From: Micromonospora sonchi
Lineage (GTDB): Bacteria; Actinomycetota; Actinomycetes; Mycobacteriales; Micromonosporaceae
Direction of reading: 5' to 3'
DNA length: 64,000 bases
Assembly (NCBI RefSeq): GCF_014646235.1
Contig: NZ_BMNB01000008.1
Coordinates: 170,990 to 234,989 of the forward strand
Of this stretch, positions 46,348 to 55,117 are shown in pieces (within the stretch, counting starts at the first letter, position 1; every line of letters starts with the position of its first letter). The notes beneath the pieces are model-generated. The model saw nothing but the letters and a program-made list of their open reading frames with translations, did no database searches and was not told the origin of the DNA. The position numbers and the translations under genes are program-made.

Positions 46348-46772
46348 TGAGCAGACCTGAGATGGCCCTGTACATCCGGACGATGATCAGAGGCGACCAC
46401 GAGGCCAACGACCGGATCGAAGCGCGCCTCGATGAAATCGGCTGGGACGGTTTCCCGGCCCTCCTCGGTGCGGTCTTCTACTTCGCGGTCAACCGGCGCT
46501 TCGATGAGCGGACTTCCCCGGGCGAGATCATGCGATTCGTGGCCGACATGCGAGCGAGAACTCCGCCCGGCACCCCGGAGATCGACGCCAACGCAGCCGA
46601 GACGCTGATCCGAGCCGCCGTGGACCCCGATGTCGAGACGGCGATCGATCCGCAGATGGCCGGACGAATCCAGGGACTGGTGATCCTCAATATTTTGGGC
46701 GGTGGCGCTGTCGGCGACGACGAGCTGGATGAGACTCTCGCCGAGGCAGCAGCGCTGGCAAGCCGGGTATGA
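46347..46772 (+). CDS. Paralogue 2 of a three-gene family, unknown function
   Basis: 141 residues beginning MSRPEMALYIRTMIRGDHEANDRIE. It is close to paralogue 3 (YIRTxxRGDHxAND, GWDGxP, FxFAVxRRF, IxxFVxxxRA, EIxAxAAExLI, IGRIQ). A helical acidic protein without Cys. The ATG overlapping the previous stop is preferred to an in-frame start eight codons earlier. Function unknown. Confidence 0.75.
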   Translation: MSRPEMALYIRTMIRGDHEANDRIEARLDEIGWDGFPALLGAVFYFAVNRRFDERTSPGEIMRFVADMRARTPPGTPEIDANAAETLIRAAVDPDVETAIDPQMAGRIQGLVILNILGGGAVGDDELDETLAEAAALASRV

Positions 46773-46807
46773 GCTGACTCCGGACGTTGCGGTGGAGGTA
46801 ACCGCCA

Positions 46808-47233
46808 ATGATTAATCCTGGACTGCCCACGTACATCCGCACGTTGGTTCGAGGCGACCACGCCGCCAACGATGTAGTAGAGGCCAAACTTGACGCCGAG
46901 GGCTGGGACGGCCTCCCGCGTTACCTCGCTTCCGTCTTCTTCCTGGCCGTCGATCGCCGCTTCGGCGAGACCGCTGGCCGCGCCGAGATCATCACCTTCG
47001 TCGGCGAGCTACGCGCCGGGCTGGCTGACGGCGGGCCGGAGATCAACGCCGAGGCCGCCGAGCAGCTCATCATGTCCATCATCGACCCCTCACTCGACTA
47101 CTCAACCAGCCAGGAGATGATCGGCCGCATCCAGGCAGTCACCGTGCAGAAAATCCTCACCGAGGAAAACCTGTCGGACGCCGACCTGGACGCCCTACTC
47201 GCTGAGGCCGTCAGCCTGTCCTCACGCCCCTGA
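46808..47233 (+). CDS. Paralogue 3 of a three-gene family, unknown function
   Basis: 141 residues, closest to paralogue 2, ending LLAEAVSLSSRP. GGAGG lies 9 nt before the ATG. DNA matching its last codons and 3' flank recurs at 49222-49266 and 50868-50953, so the family was once larger here. It precedes the RloA-type ATPase by 129 bp on the same strand. Confidence 0.75.
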   Translation: MINPGLPTYIRTLVRGDHAANDVVEAKLDAEGWDGLPRYLASVFFLAVDRRFGETAGRAEIITFVGELRAGLADGGPEINAEAAEQLIMSIIDPSLDYSTSQEMIGRIQAVTVQKILTEENLSDADLDALLAEAVSLSSRP

Positions 47234-47362
47234 GCGCCTAACACTCCGATACGCGGGCACGCGGCACCTGCACCTGCTCCTTGGAGGGCTTCCCCGTCTT
47301 TTTCGTGGTTTACTCGCAGGGATGCGCTTGTAACCGCCCACCAGGCAGGGGGCAGACCGCCG

Positions 47363-48691
47363 ATGCTGCTAAGTTTCCGCTTTGCCAATCACCGCTCGTT
47401 TCGTGACGAGCAGCAGCTCAACCTCACACCTGTCTACGGGGACAGCACCGAGGCGGGCGAGTCGACTCCGCAGGCTGTCCGGGTTGTCGGCATCTTCGGA
47501 GCCAACGCGTCCGGCAAGTCCAACTGCCTCGGCGCGCTGGCGTTCATGCGGCAGATGGTCGTGGAGTCGGACCGCGCGGTCGAACCCGGGGTAGGACTTT
47601 TCCGCGAACCCTTCCGACTGGATCCCGAGATCGCCGGGCAGCCATCACGCTATGTCGCAGACCTTATGCTCGGCGGGGTTCGGCACACCTACGGGTTCAC
47701 GATCGACGACAACCGCGTGCTTGAGGAGTGGCTCTACCACTATCCGCTGGGCCGCAAGCGGCGCATCTTCGAACGCGAGGGGAACGACTTCGCGTGGGGA
47801 GAAGAGTCGGGCCGGCGGCCCCTGGAGCAAATCGCCGAGATCACCGCGCCGACCGCCCTCTTCCTCAGCACCGTCGCCCGCTTCGGCCACAGTCGCCCAG
47901 AACCGGATCCGGCGAACCCTCAGCCGCTGCACAACACCTACCGGTGGTTCTACCTGGCAGGCCAGCGGATGGAACCCGAGATGGTGTTGTCTCAACTTCG
48001 TCCTGACGACGCGGGCAACCAGGACGTGCTTCAGCTGGCCGTTGAACTGTTGCAAGCTGCCGACGTGGGGATCGTCGACATCGTGGTCGAGCCGAAACCG
48101 AGCGGAGGCATCCACGAGCCAGGATTGCCGGTCGGTTACACATTCGTTCGGCCGCGCGCCCGTCGGTCGGCTGGGCTTGAACGATCGAGGATCCAGATCC
48201 AGTTCGCCCACCAGGGCCCCAACGGCACCGCGCTGCTAGACCTCAAGGATCAGTCGACCGGCACACGGCAACTTCTCACCCTAGGGCTGCACGCTGCCGC
48301 GATGCTCCGGACCGGCGCCACCATGCTGATCGATGAGATCGACGCCAGCCTGCACCCGATCCTGACCGCCAAGCTCATCAGTCTCTTCCGGAGCCCAGAG
48401 GCCAACCCCCTGGGCAGTCAGCTCATCTTCACCAGCCACGACGCCGCGCTGCTGGGCACTCTGGACGCGGAGGAGATCCTGCGCCGCGATGAGATCTGGT
48501 TTGTGGAGAAGGACGACCAGGGGGCTTCGTCGCTCTACCCGCTGACGGACTTCAAGCCTCGGAAGGAAGGCGAGAACCGACAGCGTCGGTACCTGAACGG
48601 CAACTACGGTGCGGTGCCGGACCTCTCGACCCACCTGTTCGAGCAGGCACTCGCCAACCGTGGAGGTACGGATGACACCTCGTCGCAGTGA
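47363..48691 (+). CDS. RloA/AbiL-type AAA ATPase
   Basis: 442 residues of the AAA_15/AAA_21 group: N-terminal strand LLSFRFANHRSFRDEQQLNL, Walker A GANASGKSN (residues 46-54), D-loop region with STGTRQLLTLGL, Walker B MLIDEIDASLHP and a switch His in FTSHDAALL. Such ATPases pair with RloB-like proteins in restriction-linked or abortive-infection loci (RloAB, AbiL). It overlaps the RloB-like gene by 20 nt. The defence role is inferred from family and context. Confidence 0.88.
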   Translation: MLLSFRFANHRSFRDEQQLNLTPVYGDSTEAGESTPQAVRVVGIFGANASGKSNCLGALAFMRQMVVESDRAVEPGVGLFREPFRLDPEIAGQPSRYVADLMLGGVRHTYGFTIDDNRVLEEWLYHYPLGRKRRIFEREGNDFAWGEESGRRPLEQIAEITAPTALFLSTVARFGHSRPEPDPANPQPLHNTYRWFYLAGQRMEPEMVLSQLRPDDAGNQDVLQLAVELLQAADVGIVDIVVEPKPSGGIHEPGLPVGYTFVRPRARRSAGLERSRIQIQFAHQGPNGTALLDLKDQSTGTRQLLTLGLHAAAMLRTGATMLIDEIDASLHPILTAKLISLFRSPEANPLGSQLIFTSHDAALLGTLDAEEILRRDEIWFVEKDDQGASSLYPLTDFKPRKEGENRQRRYLNGNYGAVPDLSTHLFEQALANRGGTDDTSSQ

Positions 48692-49022
48692 GCGTCAGAC
48701 GGGTCGCATGGTGCGTAACGCCGGGCGGGAAACGGACCTACGCAGAGGGCCGGCAACACGGGAGCAGCGGCGGACCGTGCTGATCACGACGAACGGCGAG
48801 TCCACCGAGCGCGCCTACTTCGACGCCTTGAAGCGGGAGCCGTGGGTCAGCGTCAAGGCCGCGGTCGCTGTTGAGCGCGGTTCGCCCGTCGACCTGATAC
48901 GCGGCGCGTACCGCCGGCAGCGGGAGGATGACTACGACGAGGCGTGGGCCGTCTGCGACGTCGAGGGAAACCCTTCGACCTCTGTTGGTGTTCTCGTCGC
49001 CGAGCTGAAGCGCGTGATCTAG
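48672..49022 (+). CDS. RloB-like protein, C-terminally shortened
   Basis: 116 residues. TVLITTNGESTERAYFDALKREPWVSVKA matches the N-terminal half of RloB (the CEGExTExxYF region), and DYDEAWAVCDVEGNPSTSVGVLVAELKRVI corresponds to the central acidic strand. Family members continue for about another 90 residues (the SNPCFExWLLLHF part), but here a TAG follows at once and the next 320 bp hold scraps of other genes. The toxin/effector half is therefore probably inactive. A short natural form cannot be excluded. Confidence 0.75.
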   Translation: MTPRRSERQTGRMVRNAGRETDLRRGPATREQRRTVLITTNGESTERAYFDALKREPWVSVKAAVAVERGSPVDLIRGAYRRQREDDYDEAWAVCDVEGNPSTSVGVLVAELKRVI

Positions 49023-49145
49023 GCGGGATGACCCAAACGAGATCTCGCCTCAAATCTCCGAAGTCGGCACGACGGAGCATCTTCCACGAACCGGGCCGGC
49101 TCCGACGAGAACGCAGTCGGCGGCAAACCGGCGATTCGGCAGCCG

Positions 49146-49196
49146 CTCCGAGAGGAAGGCCCCTACGAGAGAAGCTCCACTCGGCAGGTGCGCCAT
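49146..49196 (-). pseudogene. 3'-end fragment of a vapC gene
   Basis: About 50 bp nearly identical to the end and 3' flank of the intact vapC at 56215 (56198-56250), with a few substitutions and single-base indels that break the frame. No other part of the gene is present. Confidence 0.7.
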
Positions 49197-49221
49197 GCAG
49201 GGGCCAATCGTGCCCCCTGTG

Positions 49222-49266
49222 AGCAGGTCTATTCGCCGAAGCGACCAGCCTGTCCTCGCGCCCCTG
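49222..49266 (+). pseudogene. 3'-end fragment of the three-paralogue family
   Basis: Reads LFAEATSLSSRP then stop in frame, against LLAEAVSLSSRP at the end of paralogue 3; the DNA differs at only a handful of positions over 40 bp. The rest of the gene is missing. Confidence 0.7.
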
Positions 49267-49342
49267 AACACCCAGGGCACTTAAAGCGGGCCGAATAAGC
49301 TTCACCCTGGCCTTCGTGGCCGTAGCCGCCCCGGCGCATGTT

Positions 49343-50275
49343 CTATGCTGCCTTGAAGACTGTGTCGATATGCCATTCCAAGAATTCGGACTTCGGCCAA
49401 TCGCGCCGGCTTTCCGGCAATGCGATTTGCGTCCCCGCCCTCGCATAAAACTGGTCACCATTCCCGAATTCACTCCGCAGGCGTGGGCTTACCACAAGTC
49501 GATATTTAGGGTCCACGCCAAGGTAGCCATGATCGAAGAGGATGTGCACATCGGACTTGAGCAACAGCCCGTTGTCCAAGCGATGCTCGCCACCTAACGG
49601 CAGCGGGCGGATGTGCGCTGCCTGCAACACCGGTTGGACCTTGTTACCAGTGACAGCGCAGCGGCGCCCGTAGGCACCGAGCACAACAGCTTTGAAGGAC
49701 TGCTGACCAAGGCGCTGCGGTACGAGCCTTGGATCGCCGTAAACCGGTCCGGAACGATGCCACGGTCCAGTCAGGTCGACATCAAACGTCGCCCCGAGCA
49801 AGCGACCAATCAGCGCGTTGAAGTAGTCCGCCGTTTCCGGAGCAGCAAGATCATAGGTCTTGCCCTGCACCAGGTTTGCGGCGAAACTGGGTGGAGGATC
49901 AGCCATCGAACCGTCAGGAAAGAAGACGGCATCTCTGACGAAAATGCAGCCGATGAAGGGATCCTCGGTGCGCTCGATCGCCTGCTTGCGATACCGGCCG
50001 ACTCTGCGACTGAGTTCGTCAATACTCGGGGCTCCGTTCGCCTCGCCGAATAGCTCCCATGCCTCCGATATTCGTAGTCGCTCGAAGCCGCTGAAGAAGC
50101 CGCCACCGACTATTCGATTGAGCGGGTAATGTGCTTTGAAGAGGAAGGGCTCCCCCGGCGTCAACGCTCGAAACGAACCCCCGGACGGGCGCCAGAAGTT
50201 GACCTCGCTGAGATGCGGACGATCGGCCAGGAAGCGGAACCAAGTTTCGTCAGTCACACCCACAAAAGCCTTCAC
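49343..50275 (-). CDS. HNH endonuclease family protein
   Basis: 310 residues. The N-terminal half (KAFVGVTDETWFRFLADRPHLSEVNFWRPS, PGEPFLFKAHYPLNRIVGGGFF) resembles EVE/PUA-like modules of restriction-type proteins. The C-terminal HNH_2 domain carries CAVTGNKVQPVLQAAHI, LDNGLLLKSDVHILFD. Such proteins resemble modified-DNA-dependent restriction enzymes, but this is inference. The GTG at 50275 is taken from the start of the conserved N-terminus; an open frame 20 codons upstream is not conserved-looking. Orientation is opposite to the ATPase gene. Confidence 0.85.
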   Translation of the reverse strand: MKAFVGVTDETWFRFLADRPHLSEVNFWRPSGGSFRALTPGEPFLFKAHYPLNRIVGGGFFSGFERLRISEAWELFGEANGAPSIDELSRRVGRYRKQAIERTEDPFIGCIFVRDAVFFPDGSMADPPPSFAANLVQGKTYDLAAPETADYFNALIGRLLGATFDVDLTGPWHRSGPVYGDPRLVPQRLGQQSFKAVVLGAYGRRCAVTGNKVQPVLQAAHIRPLPLGGEHRLDNGLLLKSDVHILFDHGYLGVDPKYRLVVSPRLRSEFGNGDQFYARAGTQIALPESRRDWPKSEFLEWHIDTVFKAA

Positions 50276-50975
50276 AGTAGACAGTCTTCGACGTCGAAGC
50301 TGACCTTGGTACCGTCCGAACGGCCACGCCTCCAACGTGTGCCGATCGCAGGTCCGCCATTAACTTCCATACCTCGGCAGGCGCCCCTGGCAGAGCCATC
50401 CCAGGTTTGGCTCCGCGAGGGTCTACGGGAAGCGGCCGCCACCCGGCGCGTTGTTGGCGGGGCGCAGGAAGGGCGAGGAGTGGATCGGGCCGGTGGGCAG
50501 TACGCCGGCCGGGGCGTAGTGGGCGATGACGTTGCGCAGTCGCTTCGCCTTGCACTGGGATTGATCTGCTCCCAGCGCGGCGAGTCCTCACGCATCCTGC
50601 ATCATGCGCTGCCGCGCGGCCATGACGGTCACTTCCCCACAGCTGTGTCTGTCTCAGGCCCCGTGGACGGTACCGTCGCTTCCGGACACTGCCCAGACGT
50701 CGATCAGCGGCAGGCCCGGTCGGCCTTTCTACCCGAGTGACCCATTGACGCCGGTATCCGCACCTCACCTGCGAATAGCTTCGGCGTCGAGCTGTTCCTT
50801 CCACCTGCTGGACAGTCCGAAATCCGACACCACGATGCCACTCTGGGATCACGGCGTGGTGAGCCAGAACGTCAGCCTGTCCTCGCGCCCCTAGACCCCA
50901 CAAGATCTGACACCTGGGCACGCAGCATCAGCACCCAGCCACCTGAAGGGCCTGCCCAACGCAAGGGTTTGCGCT
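50276..50975. other. 700-bp decayed region with gene scraps
   Basis: No intact gene. On the minus strand around 50425-50590 one frame reads KAKRLRNVIAHYAPAGVLPTG and on to GGGRFP before a stop, which looks like the C-terminus of a lost gene of unknown type. At 50868-50953 lies DNA matching the 3' end and flank of paralogue 3. Confidence 0.5.
50868..50953 (+). pseudogene. Second 3'-end fragment and flank of the paralogue family
   Basis: Matches the last codons of paralogue 3 (VSLSSRP then stop) and continues with similarity into its 3' flank (47240-47292), including GGGCACGC and a conserved AGGGC further on. It marks the right edge of the duplicated block. Confidence 0.6.
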
Positions 50976-51572
50976 TCAGTTCTGGTTCGATGAACCGTAC
51001 GCGGCCATGAACATGTCCAGCAGTCCGTCGACCGCGCTCTCGTCGATGGGGCGGGTTGACAGCAGCCAGCGGTAGTACAGAGTGCCGCACAGCACCTCGG
51101 CGGCGAATTCCAGGTTCGCTTCTGCGGTCAGCTCACCGGTGCGCTGGGCGCGGGTGATTCGGTCGAGGGTGCTCTGCTCGACGGTGATCAGGAATCGTTC
51201 GTGCAGGGTCGCCCGCAGCGTGGGATCGGCCTGTGCCTCGGCGATGACTGCGCGGTAGACGGGGCCGATCGGCGGGCTGGAAAGGGCGAGGCTTGAGCGT
51301 AGGAACTGTTCGCGCAGATCCGCGCGGACGTCCCCGGCGTTGCGGTAGTCCAGATCGCTGGTCCACACGAGGCTGAGCGCGTCGAGCAGCAGCGCCGCGA
51401 TGGACGGCCAGCGCCGGTAGATCGTGTGTTTTCCGACCCCGGCCCGTCTAGCGACCGCCTCGATGCTCAGGCCCGCGTAACCGACCTCCGCAGCCAGATC
51501 GAGGGTTACTCGCAGCAGTTCTTCAGTGCGCGCAGCGCCTCGGCGCCGTGGCGAGGCGGGCGTGCCGGTCAT
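50976..51572 (-). CDS. TetR-family transcriptional regulator
   Basis: 198 residues: HTH (ELLRVTLDLAAEVGYAGLSIEAVARRAGVGKHTIYRRWPS) and a TetR_C_11-type ligand domain ending LLDMFMAAYGSSNQN. The ATG at 51572 has AGGA 8 nt upstream; an ATG three codons earlier is possible. It diverges from the DUF1801 gene across a region with two matching operators. Confidence 0.93.
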   Translation of the reverse strand: MTGTPASPRRRGAARTEELLRVTLDLAAEVGYAGLSIEAVARRAGVGKHTIYRRWPSIAALLLDALSLVWTSDLDYRNAGDVRADLREQFLRSSLALSSPPIGPVYRAVIAEAQADPTLRATLHERFLITVEQSTLDRITRAQRTGELTAEANLEFAAEVLCGTLYYRWLLSTRPIDESAVDGLLDMFMAAYGSSNQN

Positions 51573-51584
51573 GCTCCCCATCCT

Positions 51585-51663
51585 ATCGGCACAGGGCGTG
51601 CCGTTGACAATATCGAGGGCCGTGTGCAACATTTGGGCCCCGATCGGCACGGTGCGTGCCGAT
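51585..51663. promoter_or_regulatory. Two TetR operators flanking a promoter
   Basis: ATCGGCAC-N5-GTGCCGTT at 51585-51605 and a perfect ATCGGCAC-N5-GTGCCGAT at 51643-51663. Between them TTGACA (51604-51609) and CAACAT (51627-51632) are 17 bp apart and face the DUF1801 gene. One operator overlaps the first box, the other lies at the expected start site, so the TetR protein should repress both divergent genes. Confidence 0.75.
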
Positions 51664-51737
51664 GGGCAGGGTGGTGGCAGGTCGCCACCCGCACGCCCAG
51701 GATCGCGCCACATCACATCTGCAAGGGGAAACTTGCC

Positions 51738-52190
51738 ATGAGCAGCACCAAAAGCAGCAGGCACGAGGGGTTCACGGCCGAGGAGCGGGTCGCGATGAAG
51801 GACCACGCCCAGGAGTTGAAGAAGGCCGCACGCCGCGGCTCGCGCGCGGACAAAGCGGCGGAGGCGGAGCGGGACCTGCTCATCAAGATTTCCGAGATGC
51901 AAGACTCGGACCGAGTCATGGCCGAGCGCGTCCACGCCGTCATCACAGCCAGCGCCCCGCTCCTGGCGCCGAAGCTCTGGTACGGGATGCCCGCCTACGC
52001 ACTGGACGGCAAGATCGTCTGCTTCTTCCAGAGCGCGGAGAAGTTCAAAGCGCGCTACGCGACGCTCGGGTTCAGCGACCAGGCAAGGCTGGACGAGGGC
52101 CCGATGTGGGCGGCCGGTTTCGCCCTGACCGAGGTGACAGCCGAGGTGGAGGCACGGATCGGTGCGCTCGTGAAGCAGGCGGTCAGCTGA
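51738..52190 (+). CDS. DUF1801 (YdhG-like) protein
   Basis: 150 residues with an N-terminal Lys/Glu-rich helix and the DUF1801 core (VITASAPLLAPKLWYGMPAYALDGKIVCFFQSAEKFKARYATLGF). Proteins of this fold resemble frataxin/iron-chaperone-like YdhG; the role here is unknown. It is under the TetR operators and followed 86 bp later by a VOC gene. Confidence 0.88.
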   Translation: MSSTKSSRHEGFTAEERVAMKDHAQELKKAARRGSRADKAAEAERDLLIKISEMQDSDRVMAERVHAVITASAPLLAPKLWYGMPAYALDGKIVCFFQSAEKFKARYATLGFSDQARLDEGPMWAAGFALTEVTAEVEARIGALVKQAVS

Positions 52191-52276
52191 GCCGCGTCCC
52201 GGCGGAACCGACAGCCCTCCACAGCGTTCAACCCCGACACCACACACCGGGTCGACCGTGACCCACGACTACAGGA

Positions 52277-52924
52277 ATGACTATGACCGTCCCTTCCGTT
52301 TTGACTTCCATCGAATCCGTCACCCTCGACGTGGCCGACCTCACGGCCGCCAACCGCTTCTACAGCGCCTTCGGCTTGGACACACACGTACGCCTGCGGG
52401 CCTCCGATGCGCCGACGACCGGCTTCCGCGGGTTCACGCTGTCGCTCACAGTGTCCCAGCCAGCCACCGTCAACGGCCTCATCGAGGCCGCGCTCGACGC
52501 CGGCGCGACGACGTTGAAGCCAGCCGCGAAGTCGCTCTGGGGTTACGGCGGCGTCGTCCAAGCCCCGGACGGGACCATCTGGAAGGTCGCGACCTCGGCG
52601 AAGAAGGACACCGGCCCGGCCACCCGGCATGTCGACGAGATCGTGCTCCTACTGGGAGTCGCGGACGTGACCGCGAGCAAGCGATTCTACGTCGACCAAG
52701 GCCTCGCCGTGGCGAAGAGCTTCGGCCGCATGTACGTCGAGTTCGCCACTGGATCGAGTCCCATCAAACTGGCGCTGTACCGGCGCCGTGCCCTTGCCAA
52801 GGACCTCGGCGTCGCTCCCGACGGCACCGGGTCGCACCGGCTCGTGATCGGTGGCGCTGCCAGACCCTTCACCGACCCGGACGGGTTTGCCTGGGAAGCC
52901 ACATCGCTGGCGCCCACACCCTGA
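52277..52924 (+). CDS. Two-domain VOC (glyoxalase-like) protein
   Basis: 215 residues with two vicinal oxygen chelate halves: SVTLDVADLTAANRFYSAFGLDT plus APDGTIWKVAT, and HVDEIVLLLGVADVTASKRFYVDQGL plus DPDGFAWEATS. The pattern fits small-molecule detoxifying or dioxygenase-like enzymes of unknown substrate. Two ATGs (52277, 52283) are possible starts. It is likely co-transcribed with the DUF1801 gene. Confidence 0.88.
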   Translation: MTMTVPSVLTSIESVTLDVADLTAANRFYSAFGLDTHVRLRASDAPTTGFRGFTLSLTVSQPATVNGLIEAALDAGATTLKPAAKSLWGYGGVVQAPDGTIWKVATSAKKDTGPATRHVDEIVLLLGVADVTASKRFYVDQGLAVAKSFGRMYVEFATGSSPIKLALYRRRALAKDLGVAPDGTGSHRLVIGGAARPFTDPDGFAWEATSLAPTP

Positions 52925-53017
52925 CGCGCCACTGCTGTCTGTCCGACTGACCGCCGGGTTGGGGACGGGGCCGGGTGCCGGGCCGCTGCGCACAGCCGCC
53001 ACCACCCGCCGGCGCGC

Positions 53018-55117
53018 TCAGTCGCTGAACTCGGCGCGATCCACGGCGAAGAGTGTGCCGTCGCCGCCGGTGAACACCAGGTAGAGGTCGTGGAAGCCGT
53101 TCGCGGCGTCCGGGCTGGTGTCGATCCAGGTGGTGGCCGTCACCCAGTCGGTGCCGGACCCGGGGGGCACGGTCATCGAGCCGACGAGCGGCCCGTTCGG
53201 GCTGTCGATCCGTGCCTCGATGACACCCCCGGCCTTCGGGGCGACGGTGGCGTGCAGACGCAGTTGGCCCTTCTGGTCGGCGAATCCCGCCGCCGATCCG
53301 TCCGCGAAGTTGACATTCGTCCAGCGCAGGTGGCTGCCATCGCGTACCCGCGTGACGACCTTGCCGTGCTCGGGCGTCGTGACGATCCGCAGGCCCGCCG
53401 ACTGGCCGTCGTTCTCCTCTGCGAGGTAGGTGGAGAACACGTCCTTGCGGTCGGGCAGCGCGGGCAACTCGGACCACTTCGGCACGAACGTCGTCACGCT
53501 CTGGCCGCGCAGAGTCGTGCTGAAGGACCGGCCGTGCGTGCGGATGTCGGCCAGTTTCTTCATGTTCTCGTTCGCCGACGTGCGGTACGGCACCACCGAG
53601 GAGATCGGTCCCTTGCCGGCGGTGACGTAGGAGACGCACTCGCCCTGGTTACGGAATGCCGGGTTGACGAAGGCCGCCCAGCCGCCCTTCTTGCAGTCGT
53701 TCCTGGTCTCCGGCGGCAGCGGAAAGCCGCCTGCGAGATCGACGGCGAGCGGTACGTCGTCCGGGTTGTTGTTGACCACGACGATGGTGAAGTCGTGCGT
53801 CGCCTCGTCCTTGTACGCCGTGACCGTGACCCCGGGTGCCGGTGCCCTGGTGGCGCCGATCATCACGTCACCGGGGTCGAGGAAGCGGCTGTACTGGCCG
53901 AACGCGTAGTACCGCTTGAAGATGCGGTACTGGCCGTTCTCGGTCGGGTTGCCGCTCTGCGGGGTGCCGGTGTTGACCAGCCGGATCAGGTCCGAGCCGT
54001 CCGCGCCGTTGTTCGCCACCGGCCACCACCAGAAGTACGCGTTCAGCCGGGTCTCGTCGAACAGGTTCCCGATGAGCGTGGCGTAGCGCAGGCCGTCGCT
54101 GATCGTGTTGTTGACGAACAGCCGGTCGCGCGGCGCACCCTGGTTCATGTACTCGGTCTGCCAGATGGTCTTACCCAGCGCGTGCGAGGTGGTGAACGCC
54201 GTGGGCGTGGCCCGCGTCGCCGCGTCGATCAGCCCCGAGTATCCGTGCGCCGCGACGACGTCGACGTGCCGGTTCGCCGCCGGGTCGCTGATCGCCGGCA
54301 GGGCGAAGCCCTCGTGGAAGCCGACGCCCTCGCCAAGCACGATCTTCGCGTCCACCCCCCGGCGTGCGAACGTCGGGCCCAGGTGGTCGCGCACCAGGAC
54401 ACGCAGCTCCTCGGCCGTCCACTGGCAGCTTGAGTACCCGGTGGTGATGTCGGGTTCGTTGGTCGGTGAGATGTGCGTGATCCGGATGCCGAACTCGCGC
54501 TCGTAGCCGAGCACGTACTCCGCGAGGTAGTCGGCGAACGCCTGGTACATGTCGGGCCGGAGCTTGTTCGGTGGGCCGGACGGGCCGGAGGAGATCACGC
54601 TGTTGTTCTGCTTCATCCACGCCGGCGGGCTCCACACGCTGGCGAGGATCGTTTCCACGCCGCGCGCCTGCGCCTCACGCATCAGCCACACCTGGTACGC
54701 GTCGAAGTCGGCCTTGCGCTGCGCCCAGTCGGGCAGGTCCCACACGAACCGGCCCGGCTCCGGCTCGATCGTCTGCGTCGGGCCGTCGTAGAGCTGGTCG
54801 CCCCACACGCCCACGCCGCCGTCGCCCACCATGACCCGAACGATGTCCAGGCCGATGCCGGACTGGTCGTCGAAGACCATGTCGAGCATCTGCGAGGTCA
54901 GCGGCTCTCCGAGCCGCTGGAGCGCACCCGCCTTGTGGAACGGGAACGCCCCGCCGAAGCCGTCGACGGTCTGCCGTTCCGCGCTCCAGTCGACCACCGT
55001 GGCGGGCGGGGCAACGGGCCGGTGCGCGGTGCCGCCCGAGGCTGTCGAGACAACCAGGCTTCCGACCACCACCGCCGCCGTGGCCAGCCGGACCGTCCAT
55101 ACCGTTCGCCGTCGCAT
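53018..55117 (-). CDS. Secreted glycoside hydrolase family 30-type enzyme with C-terminal binding module
   Basis: 699 residues. A signal peptide (RRRTVWTVRLATAAVVVGSL, cleaved near TASGG) is followed by a GH30 clan-A barrel (QTVDGFGGAF start; acid/base Glu in SPTNEPDITTGYSS; nucleophile Glu in KTIWQTEYM) plus its beta side domain, then a C-terminal CBM6-like beta-sandwich (from about 555; VTTRVRDGSHLRW, HDLYLVFTGGDGTLFAVDRAEFSD). Likely acts on xylan or beta-glucan; the exact glycan is not determined. GGGAG lies 7 nt before the ATG. Confidence 0.9.
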   Translation of the reverse strand: MRRRTVWTVRLATAAVVVGSLVVSTASGGTAHRPVAPPATVVDWSAERQTVDGFGGAFPFHKAGALQRLGEPLTSQMLDMVFDDQSGIGLDIVRVMVGDGGVGVWGDQLYDGPTQTIEPEPGRFVWDLPDWAQRKADFDAYQVWLMREAQARGVETILASVWSPPAWMKQNNSVISSGPSGPPNKLRPDMYQAFADYLAEYVLGYEREFGIRITHISPTNEPDITTGYSSCQWTAEELRVLVRDHLGPTFARRGVDAKIVLGEGVGFHEGFALPAISDPAANRHVDVVAAHGYSGLIDAATRATPTAFTTSHALGKTIWQTEYMNQGAPRDRLFVNNTISDGLRYATLIGNLFDETRLNAYFWWWPVANNGADGSDLIRLVNTGTPQSGNPTENGQYRIFKRYYAFGQYSRFLDPGDVMIGATRAPAPGVTVTAYKDEATHDFTIVVVNNNPDDVPLAVDLAGGFPLPPETRNDCKKGGWAAFVNPAFRNQGECVSYVTAGKGPISSVVPYRTSANENMKKLADIRTHGRSFSTTLRGQSVTTFVPKWSELPALPDRKDVFSTYLAEENDGQSAGLRIVTTPEHGKVVTRVRDGSHLRWTNVNFADGSAAGFADQKGQLRLHATVAPKAGGVIEARIDSPNGPLVGSMTVPPGSGTDWVTATTWIDTSPDAANGFHDLYLVFTGGDGTLFAVDRAEFSD

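Larger units (their letters stand above)
49023..49342. other. 320-bp scrap region between rloB-like and HNH genes
   Basis: No intact gene. It contains a vapC 3'-end fragment and a paralogue-family 3'-end fragment, listed separately, and ends in the shared 3' flank of the HNH gene. Confidence 0.6.

Noticed and set aside
50250..50921. 223-residue minus-strand frame as a gene
   Set aside because: Composition is shadow-like and it overlaps scraps and the HNH 5' end; only a different frame (50425-50590) looks protein-like.
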